NCBI GenBank assembly: GCA_032433765.1
Contig: JAVIAB010000051.1
Span: 152,424,114 to 152,488,113 of the forward strand
Direction: 5' to 3'
DNA from: Megaustenia siamemsis
Lineage: Eukaryota; Mollusca; Gastropoda; Stylommatophora; Ariophantidae
Length of the DNA stretch: 64,000 bases
The position numbers were made by a program, and so were the translations under genes. Below, one piece after another: positions 23,801-34,800 of the stretch. Each line of letters begins with the position of its first letter. The first letter of the stretch is position 1. The notes below the pieces were generated by a model. It did not search any database. It was not told the origin of the DNA and saw nothing but the letters and a program-made list of their open reading frames with translations.

Positions 23801-26800
23801 AGCACTCATGTCTTCTAGACTGCTTTCCTGTCCTCTAGTTGACTTCATTCTCCTACAGCACTCATGTCTTCTAGACTGCTTTCTTGTCCTTAGTTGACTT
23901 CATTCTCCTACAGCACCCATGTCTTCTAGACTGCTTTCCTGTCCTCTAGTTGACTTCATTCTCCTACAGCACTCATGTCTTCTAGACTGCTTTCTTGTCC
24001 TCTAGTTGACTTCATTCTCCTACAGCACCATGTCTTCTAGACTTCTTTCCTGTCCTCTAGTTGACTTCATTCTCCTACAGCACTCATGTCTTCTAGACTG
24101 CTTTCCTGTCCTCTAGTTGACTTCATTCTCCTACAGCACTCATGTCTTCTAGACTGCTTTCCTGTCCTCTAGTTGACTTCATTCTCCTACAGCACTCATG
24201 TCTTCTAGACTGCTTTCTTGTCCTCTAGTTGACTTCATTCTCCTACAGCACCATGTCTTCTAGACTGCTTTCTTGTCCTTAGTTGACTTCATTCTCCTAC
24301 AGCACTCATGTCTTCTAGACTGCTTTCCTGTCCTCTAGTTGACTTCATTCTCCTACAGCACTCATGTCTTCTAGACTGCTTTCTGTCCTTTAGTTGACTT
24401 CATTCTCCTACAGCACCATGTCTTCTAGACTGCTTTCCTGTCCTCTAGTTGACTTCATTCTCCTACAGCACTCATGTCTTCTAGACTGCTTTCCTGTCCT
24501 CTAGTTGACTTCATTCTCCTACAGCACCATGTCTTCTAGACTGCTTTCCTGTCCTCTAGTTGACTTCATTCTCCTACAGCACTCATGTCTTCTAGACTGC
24601 TTTAATGTCCTCTAGTTGACTTCATTCTCCTACAGCACTCATGCCTTCTAGACTGCTTTCCTGTCCTCTAGTTGACTTCATTCTCCTACAGCACTCATGT
24701 CTTCTAGACTGCTTTCCTGTCCTCTAGTTGACTTCATTCTCCTACAGCACTCATGTCTTCTAGACTGCTTTCCTGTCCTCTAGTTGACTTCATTCTCCTA
24801 CAGCACTCATGTCTTCTAGACTGCTTTCTTGTCCTTTAGTTGACTTCATTCTCCTACAGCACCCATGTCTTCTAGGCTGCTTTCCTGTCCTCTAGTTGAC
24901 TTCATTCTCCTACAGCACTCATGTCTTCTAGACTGCTTTCTTGTCCTTAGTTGACTTCATTCTCCTACAGCACCCATGTCTTCTAGACTGCTTTCCTGTC
25001 CTCTAGTTGACTTCATTCTCCTACAGCACTCATGTCTTCTAGACTGCTTTCCTGTCCTCTAGTTGACTTCATTCTCCTACAGCACTCATGCCTTCTAGAC
25101 TGCTTTCCTGTCCTCTAGTTGACTTCATTCTCCTACAGCACTCATGTCTTCTAGACTGCTTTCCTGTCCTCTAGTTGACTTCATTCTCCTACAGCACTCA
25201 TGTCTTCTAGACTGCTTTCCTGTCCTCTAGTTGACTTCATTCTCCTACAGCACTCATGTCTTCTAGACTGCTTTCTTGTCCTTAGTTGACTTCATTCTCC
25301 TACAGCACCATGTCTTCTAGACTGCTTTCCTGTCCTCTAGTTGACTTCATTCTCCTACAGCACTCATGTCTTCTAGACTGCTTTCCTGTCCTCTAGTTGA
25401 CTTCATTCTCCTACAGCACTCATGCCTTCTAGACTGCTTTCCTGTCCTCTAGTTACTTCATTCTCCTACAGCACTCATGTCTTCTAGACTGATTTCCTGT
25501 CCTCTAGTTGACTTCATTCTCCTACAGCACCATGTCTTCTAGACTGATTTCCTGTCCTCTAGTTGACTTCATTCTCCTACAGCACTCATGTCTTCTAGAC
25601 TGCTTTCCTGTCCTCTAGTTGACTTCATTCTCCTACAGCACTCATGTCTTCTAGACTGCTTTCCTGTCCTCTAGTTGACTTCATTCTCCTACAGCACCAT
25701 GTCTTCTAGACTGCTTTCCTGTCCTCTAGTTGACTTCATTCTCCTACAGCACTCATGTCTTCTAGACTGCTTTCCTGTCCTTTAGTTGACTTCATTCTCC
25801 TACAGCACCCATGTCTTCTAGACTGCTTTCCTGTCCTCTAGTTGACTTCATTCTCCTCAGCACCCATGTCTTCTAGACTGCTTTCCTGTCCTTTAGTTGA
25901 CTTCATTCTCCTACAGCACTCATGTCTTCTAGACTGCTTTCCTGTCCTCTAGTTGACTTCATTCTCCTACAGCACTCATGTCTTCTAGACTGCTTTCTGT
26001 CCTTTAGTTGACTTCATTCTCCTACAGCACCCATGTCTTCTAGACTGCTTTCCTGTCCTCTAGTTGACTTCATTCTCCTACAGCACTCATGTCTTCTAGA
26101 CTGCTTTCCTGTCCTTTAGTTGACTTCATTCTCCTACAGCACTCATGTCTTCTAGACTGCTTTCCTGTCCTCTAGTTGACTTCATTCTCCTACAGCACCA
26201 TGTCTTCTAGACTTCTTTCCTGTCCTCTAGTTGACTTCATTCTCCTACAGCACCCATGTCTTCTAGACTTCTTTCCTGTCCTCTAGTTGACTTCATTCTC
26301 CTACAGCACTCATGTCTTCTAGACTGCTTTCCTGTCCTCTAGTTGACTTCATTCTCCTACAGCACTCATGTCTTCTAGACTGCTTTCCTGTCCTCTAGTT
26401 GACTTCATTCTCCTACAGCACTCATGTCTTCTAGACTGCTTTCTGTCCTCTAGTTGACTTCATTCTCCTACAGCACCATGTCTTCTAGACTGCTTTCTTG
26501 TCCTTAGTTGACTTCATTCTCCTACAGCACTCATGTCTTCTAGACTGCTTTCTGTCCTCTAGTTGACTTCATTCTCCTACAGCACTCATGTCTTCTAGAC
26601 TGCTTTCTGTCCTTAGTTGACTTCATTCTCCTACAGCACCCATGTCTTCTAGACTGCTTTCCTGTCCTCTAGTTGACTTCATTCTCCTACAGCACTCATG
26701 TCTTCTAGACTGCTTTCTTGTCCTTTAGTTGACTTCATTCTCCTACAGCACCATGTCTTCTAGACTGCTTTCCTGTCCTCTAGTTGACTTCATTCTCCTA

Positions 26801-27331
26801 CAGCACTCATGTCTTCTAGACTGCTTTCCTGTCCTCTAGTTGACTTCATTCTCCTACAGCACTCATGTCTTCTAGACTGCTTTCCTGTCCTCTAGTTGAC
26901 TTCATTCTCCTACAGCACTCATGTCTTCTAGACTGCTTTCTTGTCCTTTAGTTGACTTCATTCTCCTACAGCACCCATGTCTTCTAGACTGCTTTCCTGT
27001 CCTCTAGTTGACTTCATTCTCCTACAGCACTCATGCCTTCTAGACTGCTTTCCTGTCCTCTAGTTGACTTCATTCTCCTACAGCACTCATGTCTTCTAGA
27101 CTGCTTTCCTGTCGTCTAGTTGACTTCATTCTCCTACAGCACTCATGTCTTCTAGACTGATTTCCTGTCCTCTAGTTGACTTCATTCTCCTACAGCATCC
27201 ATGTCTTCTAGACTTCATTCCTGTCCTCTAGTTGACTTCATTCTCCTACAGCACTCATGTCTTCTAGACTGCTTTCCTGTCCTCTAGTTGACTTCATTCT
27301 CCTACAGCACTCATGTCTTCTAGACTGCTTT
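17874..27331. repeat. 56-bp satellite, about 169 copies, with higher-order structure
   Basis: Head-to-tail units: CTCTAGTTGACTTCATTCTC, CTACAGCACTCATGTCTTCT, AGACTGCTTTCCTGTC. The 56-bp period is exact where measured (for example 19321 to 19377). Diagnostic variants are ACTC or ACCC before ATG, CCTG or TTGT in the third block, CTCTAG or CTTTAG, and ACTTC or GGCTGC in place of ACTGC. The rare ACTTCTTTCC variant recurs 504 bp apart (about 19301 and 19805) with the same order of variants between, a nine-unit higher-order repeat. One-base shortenings of short runs appear only between about 20,295 and 26,754. No open frame crosses more than a few units, since each frame meets TAG in CTCTAG. No gene is embedded. 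Confidence 0.97.
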
Positions 27332-27479
27332 ATCATCCTCTGTGGTTGACCTCGATTTTCCCGTATGCGTAATTTTATTTTTCAACCAGAGTTGTCTCCC
27401 TTCTGACACCTGTACTACACCAGCAACGAGAAGATTATATTCTATTTACTGTGGTGTATATCATCTACAGATCTTGATT

Positions 27480-28240
27480 ATCATCAGGTGCCATGCCGTT
27501 GACGTAGGCGATCACCTCTCTCCACATCTTCAATCCTTTATACATGTCATAATTTCAGTCGGTGATCTTTTATTATGCCATTTTGGTAAGCTGTTCAATA
27601 TTTATTCTCTTGGTTTTCCTCTGATTTTCTTTCTATTCATCCTGCTGTTGTTATTGTATTCGCAATGCCTTCTTTTTTCGAACGACATGTCCAAATAAAA
27701 GTAGACTGTCTCTTCATTATGATTTTAATGATATTACTAGTTTCTCCAACTTAATTTAAACATTCTTCATTTGTCATTGTTGCTATCCGTGGAATTCACA
27801 GCACTCTTCTACTAAACCTCATCTCAGCTGCCTGTTCTTTGTGTAGTCTTGCTTATTGTCCATGACTCTCTCCCATAGAATGGTACAGGTTCGATGTAGC
27901 GCTTTAGAACGTTTTCTAACATTAATTAACAATGATTTGTTCTACAGTCTATTTTTATTTCAATGAAATTCTGTCTTTGCTTGTCCTATCCTGCTTCTGA
28001 TTTCTATACTGCATCTACCATATGATATTATTATTGGTCCCAGGTATTTGTATCTATGCACTTATTTCAGAATGTTTCCATTTAGTAATTACTCTATATT
28101 ATCGTAAGTTTTTTTCTTTGAAATTATTATAATTTCTGTCTTTTTGATGTTGAGGGTCAGGCCGTTTTGGTCACTTTCTGTCACAATTTCATCTCATCGA
28201 TTTTGTAAATCTTCTTGCTTTAGATCAAGATGAAGAATCT
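27480..28240 (-). pseudogene. LINE ORF2 fragment, heavily decayed (family 1-like)
   Basis: Minus-strand conceptual pieces: ESDQNGLTLNIKKTEIIIIS (about 28180-28120), VHRYKYLGP (about 28045), then a region resembling the tyr-gly-ser and RRxLxIPR motifs around 27,880-27,790, and a final part comparable with GRRDRGxQREK around 27,620. The order matches the end of the RT domain and the C-terminal domain of family 1, but nearly every motif is separated by a stop or shift. The adjacent end of the 56-bp satellite lies 150 bp away. Confidence 0.75.
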
Positions 28241-29189
28241 TGCAGGGTGCAGTGAAATGGCAAAGAATGCGTGAAAAAAAGAAGGAAAAAAGTGGAGACA
28301 AAATCAAAGAAAGAATTGACAGGAGCCTTGACTGCGACACATAACGAGTAACCACAAATTGATATAATTGGAAGAAGCTGGCTGCAGTTATCGATGTTAC
28401 CTCAACGAACCTTAGAATTATTAGATAAGAAGGAAGGACGCATTCTAAAATACCCTTGCCAATTGTTTATAAATTTCATTCATCTCTTGACCGTCAGGAA
28501 GTCGCCCTTGCTAATTCCAAAGTCTGCCTTTCTGTGCTTTCTTAAAGCACGTTCAAATCATTGCATATTGAGACAGTTTGGCAAATTTCTCCTGGGGAAA
28601 TTTGACGTTTCTGAGATTATGGTAAGCCGTTGGTGCCAAATTAATCATTGCCAGTTGAAATAAATCGCCCGTCTTGGTTTGTCGACAAAATAGCAGCCAG
28701 GTTGTAAATCAGAAGTGATGGAAAACCTACGCATTTGATTTATGAGCATACACCAGATTTCATTTATCATTTTATTTGATAACTGTTGTGATACGCTGAA
28801 ATTGGAAACAGAAAAATGTGACAGAAAATAATTTCCATTTTTTTAAATATTGGAATACATTTAGTTGATTAATTTGAGTTAGGAAATTAGGACAACATTA
28901 GTTCGATTATGGCCCACAACGGGCAATCACACCTGGGCTGCAAGCAGTCACGTATATATATAATGAGCCAAGACTAGTCAAGGTTTTACTCCACTTCCTG
29001 CTGTATGCCTGGTAACAGACCTTCTAATCTGACCAAGCGAGGAGAGATCAAAGAAGGAATGTAACCTGTTATATGAAAAGATATGGTGAAACTGGCTATT
29101 TTGTGCCGAAATGCAGATATGAGAGCTTGCTATAAACAACAACACAAACTGTCTACACCTATACAACTGTCATTTAAGGACGGGCGAAG
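28241..29189. other. Unassigned sequence
   Basis: No family recognised. The 89-codon frame at 28394-28663 is not supported by any motif. Confidence 0.45.
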
Positions 29190-30825
29190 AATACGATAAA
29201 TTGGAACTAGACGTAGGAAATTACAACATGATTTAGTTATCAATTAGAGGTAGGTGAAAAGCCTGGAAAATATCAGTGAATATCTCCATTCCAAGACTGG
29301 AAATCCGAAGCTGTGTATCAATTACCCAAACATTGGTGTAATAAGCCGTGCCAGGAAAATGCTTTCACAGATCATCATGAAGATGATAGAACGAAAGTTA
29401 GAGCAAGAACTTCATATAGTCCAATCAGGTTTGAGACATTGTAGAGACACTTAGGACCACATCTTTAACATAAGAAAAGACCTTTGAGAAGTGTAGGGAA
29501 TACAACATAGAACCGCATACATGCTTCATAGATTGTAGCAAGGCCTTAGACTGCGTACATCATCAGAAAGTGTGGAACATCATAAAGATATGGGCTTTCC
29601 AACACACCCAATACAACTTATCGAATCACTGTATCACGAACAGCAAGCAGCGATCAGAATAGTGGGGGAAATAGCAAATTGGTTTGAAGTACAAAAAGGA
29701 TGAGAGAGCGATGCCACTCTCCATACCTGTTCAACATCTATAATGAGAACATCATGAGAAATGTCAGAAACTGTTCATGATTCATGACGGTTCGACCCTT
29801 TCACAGTAAATAATAGAACATCATTCCAGAACTCAGGTACGCAGGTGACGCAGTTCGCTTCTCAAGTGCAAAAAGATTAAAAAAGATAATCGAGTATGTT
29901 AAATAACACGGAGAAAAACAAACATTTATCTAAATATACAGAAACCAAGATAATACCCAACAACTAAGCAAAAAAAAAAAAAAAAAAAAAAAAGTAAGTA
30001 CCCCTGTCACGCCAAGTGACGTATAGGGAATATGGTGTTAGTGACTATATATTTTACAGACCTTCGGCACATGATTTTTGGGGTAATGTGGTCGGTATTA
30101 CGCCCGTGCCGCTTCACTTTCCCTGAAAAAAATCAGGTACCCATTAAAGACTGGGTGAACCCGGAAGCCGTCGGTTGGGATCGACCCCTACCCCTTGTCC
30201 TTTGTAGTCCAGTTCACTAACCACTGAGCTATCGCGGTTCCCAACTAAACAAAAAGCCAATCCCAAATCATCATCAACAGTGAAGAATTTGAAAGTGTAA
30301 TAAACTATGAATATCTGTGATCTGTAGTAACTAACATTGGAAACTGTCAACAAGAGATAAAAAGACGATTAGCAATAACAACACACGAATTAAAGGAACA
30401 TGTGGCACAATACAAGTAATTCGGTCAATTTAAAATTACTGAGGGAATGTATCTTCCCAATAACAACATATTGTTGTGAATCATGTACACTCTCGCAAAC
30501 AGGAAAAAGAAAATAGATTCATTCGAAAAAAAAATGATACAGGGAAATCATAAAGATACCTTGAATAGTAAAAAATAGCAATGAATGTATATTAAAAGAC
30601 TTAAAATTAAAAATGAACTGGCTTATAAAACACCACTTTATAGAAGACATTAAATTACTATGGCCACGTCAAAAAACACAGCAAGCTGGAAAGAACAATA
30701 ATAAAAGGCATGGTTCCTGTGCGACGCATCGGGGCCAGACCAAGAAGAAGGGGTTTCAAGACATCAAGGAGATCTTGAACACGCAATAGAAGAAATGAGA
30801 GATCTGGCTAATGACATATATTTTT
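29190..30825 (+). pseudogene. LINE reverse-transcriptase pseudogene (family 3), split by a SINE
   Basis: Multiple in-frame stops and shifts. Recognisable RT-domain pieces: GVISRARKMLSQIIMKMIER and KLEQELHIVQSGLR (29,330-29,440), FIDCSKALDCVHHQKVWN (about 29,530), YHEQQAAIRIVGEIANWF (about 29,630) and a ruined catalytic box RYAGDAV (about 29,835). The element is then interrupted by a SINE at 29975-30242 and resumes with the LxIxKTK-like and TYCCES regions, YYGHVKKHSKLERTIIKGMV, RIGARPRRRGFKT, and the C-terminal EEMRDLANDI. It is the only copy in the window covering both RT and C-terminus. The changed catalytic box (AGDA) confirms it is inactive. Confidence 0.85.
29975..30242 (-). mobile_element. 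tRNA-derived SINE, copy 3, inserted in a LINE
   Basis: Minus-strand element: head GGAACCGCGATAGCTCAGTG, body CACCCAGTCTTTAATGGGTA, end CGTCACTTGGCGTGAC followed by AGGGGTACTTACT and a T-run. Flanked by AACTAAGCAAAAA (29962-29974) and AACTAAACAAAAA (30243-30255), a 13-bp target-site duplication with one mismatch. The interrupted LINE reading continues on both sides, so the LINE is older than this insertion. Box B (GGTCGATCCC) is degraded by a lost base. Confidence 0.93.
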
Positions 30826-31163
30826 TCAGACGGGCTGTGGTGAATGTAACGTTCTGTGGGAGATCTGGCTAGAGACAGAGATTCTTTCCTGCGGGCTGAG
30901 GTGAATGTAACGTTCTGTGGGAGATCTGGCTAGAGACAGAGATTCTTTCCTGCGGGCTGAGGTGAATGTAACGTTCTGTGGGAGATCTGGCTAGAGACAG
31001 AGATTCTTTCCTGCGGGCTGAGGTGAATGCAACGTTCTGTGGGAGATCTGGCTAGAGACAGAGATTCTTTCCTGCGGGCTGAGGTGAATGTAACGTTCTG
31101 TGGGAGATCTGGCTAGAGACAGAGATTCTTTCCTGCGGGCTGTGGTGAATGCAACGTTCTGTA
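30797..31163. repeat. 61-bp minisatellite, about 6 copies, derived from a LINE end
   Basis: Unit begins GGGAGATCTGGCTAGAGACA and ends GAATGTAACGTTCTGT. Copy starts at 30858 and 30919 fix 61 bp. The first, divergent copy is the C-terminal coding end of the family 3 LINE immediately upstream. The unit read in one frame gives RDLARDRDSFLRAEVNVTFC, which aligns with the RDLANDIYFFRRAVVNVTFC reading of the LINE end. Confidence 0.92.
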
Positions 31164-31621
31164 GGTACATGCGAAATAGTGAAGAAGAAATTGAAACAAA
31201 AATTAGTTGATTATTTAGTTGAAGAAAATTAAATAAAATTGGAGGATTAAATATAGGTAAGAAATTGGAATAACAATTATATATATTATTAATTACGTTA
31301 CTATATTTAATTGTACCACAATAAAGCAACTAAAGTGCTCATTTCATTTTATGACGCAGAAAGAAAATATACCAAACATTTGATATTCAATATTGTAAGA
31401 CAATCGAAACAGAGAAAATGCTGACTCATCTACATAAACACTAACCAGTGCCCATAAACACAAAGAAACACACTTGACAAGATGTTTTTATCACCTGCTG
31501 ATGCGAGTAATGCCTGACGTAAGTAAAAGTAAGCAATGTTTCCCTCTCTTACCTTGCTTGTTGTAAGGGGGGATGTGGTGTTAGTAAAAAAAAAAAGTAA
31601 AGTGCCAAAGTTTTTTTTTTA
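31164..31621. other. Unassigned AT-rich sequence
   Basis: No gene recognised. A GTGGTGTTAGT word and GTAAAGTGCC near 31,575-31,610 resemble parts of the SINE 3' end, but this is too short to call. Confidence 0.4.
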
Positions 31622-31712
31622 ATTTGACTGTCTGCTGTCCACGATCGGCTTCCATAAGTTAGAATTGGTTCTATAAACATCAATGTGATTACCTACTATG
31701 AAAGGTGTTTAT
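31622..31712 (-). pseudogene. Short LINE fragment (family 1)
   Basis: Minus strand reads FIEPILTYGSRSWTADSQI, the same block as YIEPILTYGSELW in the 3720-4735 copy. Only this block survives. Confidence 0.75.
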
Positions 31713-31814
31713 TAGTGGAGGCGATGGAAGCAAAGTTCAAGGCAGAACCTAGAGTAAGGTGAAGGTTACAATATCAGTAAACTCTACAGAAGTCAAGTCA
31801 TATGACATTTACGA

Positions 31815-34800
31815 GTGAGATTACGAGCGACTGCTAGAAGAGCGAGATTACGAGCGACTACTAGAAGAGCGAGATTACGAGCGACTGCTAGAAGAGTGAG
31901 ATTACGAGCGACTGCTAGAAGAGCGAGATTACGAGCGACTGCTAGAAGAGTGAGATTGCGAGCGACTGCTAGAAGAGTGATATTACGAGCGACTGCTAGA
32001 AGAGCGAGATTGCGAGCGGCTGCTAGAAGAGTGAGATTGCGAGCGACTGCTAGAAGAGTGAGATTGCGAGCGGCTGCTAGAAGAGTGAGATTGCGAGCGA
32101 CTGCTAGAAGAGTGAGATTGCGAGCGACTGCTAGAAGAGCGAGATTGCGAGCGGCTGCTAGAAGAGTGAGATTGCGAGCGACTGCTAGAAGAGTGAGATT
32201 ACGAGCGACTGCTAGAAGAGCGAGATTGCGAGCGACTGCTAGAAGAGTGAGATTGCGAGCGACTGCTAGAAGAGTGAGATTACGAGCGACTGCTAGAAGA
32301 GCGAGATTGCGAGCGACTGCTAGAAGAGCGAGATTGCGAGCGACTGCTAGAAGAGCGAGCGTCTGTTAGAAGAGCGGCTGCTAGAAGAGCGAGATTGCGA
32401 GCGGCTGTTAGAAAGCGAGACTGCGAGGGACTGCTAGAAGAGTGAGATTGCGAGCGACTGCTAGAAGAGCGAGATTGCGAGCGGCTGTTAGAAAAGCGAG
32501 ACTGCGAGGGACTGCTAGAAGAGTGAGATTGCGAGCGACAGCTAGAAGAGTGAGATTACGAGCGACTGCTAGAAGAGTGAGATTACGAGCGGCTGTTAGA
32601 AAAGCGAGACTGCGAGGGACTGCTAGAAGAGTGAGATTACGAGCGACTGCAAGAAGAGCGAGATTACGAGCGACTGCTAGAAGAGTGAGATTACGAGCGA
32701 CTGCTAGAAGAGTGAGATTGCGAGCGACTGCTAGAAGAGCGAGATTACGAGCGACTGCTAGAAGAGTGAGACTGCGAGGGACTGCTAGAAGAGTGAGATT
32801 ACGAGCGACTGCTAGAAGAGCGAGATTACGAGCGACTGCTAGAAGAGTGAGATTACGAGCGACTGCTAGAAGAGTGAGATTGCGAGCGACTGCTAGAAGA
32901 GCGAGATTACGAGCGACTGCTAGAAGAGTGAGATTGCGAGCGACTGCTAGAAGAGTGAGATTACGAGCGACTGCTAGAAGAGCGAGATTGCGAGCGACTG
33001 CTAGAAGAGCGAGATTGCGAGCGACTGCTAGAAGAGCGAGCGTCTGTTAGAAGAGCGGCTGCTAGAAGAGCGAGATTGCGAGCGACAGCTAGAAAAGCGA
33101 GACTGCGAGGGACTGCTAGAAGAGTGAGATTGCGAGCGACAGCTAGAAGAGTGAGATTACGAGCGACTGCTAGAAGAGTGAGATTACGAGCGGCTGTTAG
33201 AAAGCGAGACTGCGAGGGACTGCTAGAAGAGTGAGATTACGAGCGACTGCTAGAAGAGCGAGATTACGAGCGACTGCTAGAAGAGTGAGATTACGAGCGA
33301 CTGCTAGAAGAGTGAGATTGCGAGCGACTGCTAGAAGAGCGAGATTACGAGCGACTGCTAGAAGAGTGAGACTGCGAGGGACTGCTAAAAGAGTGAGATT
33401 ACGAGCGACTGCTAGAAGAGCGAGATTACGAGCGACTGCTAGAAGAGTGAGATTACGAGCGACTGCTAGAAGAGTGAGATTGCGAGCGACTGCTAGAAGA
33501 GCGAGATTACGAGCGACTGCTAGAAGAGTGAGATTGCGAGCGACTGCTTGAAGAGTGAGATTACGAGCGACTGCTAGAAGAGCGAGATTGCGAGCGACTG
33601 CTAGAAGAGCGAGATTGCGAGCGACTGCTAGAAGAGCGAGCGTCTGTTAGAAGAGCGGCTGCTAGAAGAGCGAGATTGCGAGCGGCTGTTAGAAAAGCGA
33701 GACTGCGAGGACTGCTAGAAGAGTGAGATTGCGAGCGACAGCTAGAAGAGTGAGATTACGAGCGACTGCTAGAAGATTGAGATTACGAGCGGCTGTTAGA
33801 AAAGCGAGACTGCGAGGGACTGCTAGAAGAGTGAGATTACGAGCGACTGCTAGAAGAGCGAGATTACGAGCGACTGCTAGAAGAGTGAGATTACGAGCGA
33901 CTGCTAGAAGAGTGAGATTGCGAGCGACTGCTAGAAGAGCGAGATTACGAGCGACTGCTAGAAGAGTGAGACTGCGAGGGACTGCTAGAAGAGTGAGATT
34001 ACGAGCGACTGCTAGAAGAGTGAGATTACGAGCGACTGCTAGAAGAGTGAGATTGCGAGCGACTGCTAGAAGAGCGAGATTACGAGCGACTGCTAGAAGA
34101 GTGAGATTGCGAGCGACTGCTAGAAGAGCGAGATTACGAGCGACTGCTAGAAGAGCGAGATTACGAGCGACTGTTAGAAGAGTGAGATTGCGAGCGACTG
34201 CTAGAAGAGCGAGATTACGAGCGACTGCTAGAAGAGCGAGATTACGAGCGACTGCTAGAAGAGTGAGATTGCGAGCGACTACTAGAAGAGTGAGATTGCG
34301 AGCGACTACTAGAAGAGTGAGATTACGAGCGACTGCTAGAAGAGCGAGATTACGAGCGACTGCTAGAAGAGCGAGATTACGAGCGACTACTAGAAGAGCG
34401 AGATTACGAGCGACTGCTAGAAGAGTGAGATTACGAGCGACTGCTAGAAGAGCGAGATTACGAGCGACTGCTAGAAGAGTGAGATTGCGAGCGACTGCTA
34501 GAAGAGTGATATTACGAGCGACTGCTAGAAGAGCGAGATGCGAGCGGCTGCTAGAAGAGTGAGATTGCGAGCGACTGCTAGAAGAGTGAGATTGCGAGCG
34601 GCTGCTAGAAGAGTGAGATGCGAGCGACTGCTAGAAGAGTGAGATTGCGAGCGACTGCTAGAAGAGTGAGATTGCGAGCGGCTGCTAGAAGAGTGAGATT
34701 GCGAGCGGCTGCTAGAAGAGTGAGATTGCGGGCGACTGCTAGAAGAGTGAGATTGCGAGCGACTGCTAGAAGAGTGAGATTGCGAGCGGCTGCTAGAAGA

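Noticed and set aside
17874..27331. CRISPR-like array
   Set aside because: Units are contiguous with no unique spacers, and the genome is eukaryotic.
30150..30242. True tRNA gene from box A and box B-like words in the SINE heads
   Set aside because: The match covers only the head of a dispersed 230-270 bp element with flanking duplications, and no cloverleaf acceptor stem closes.
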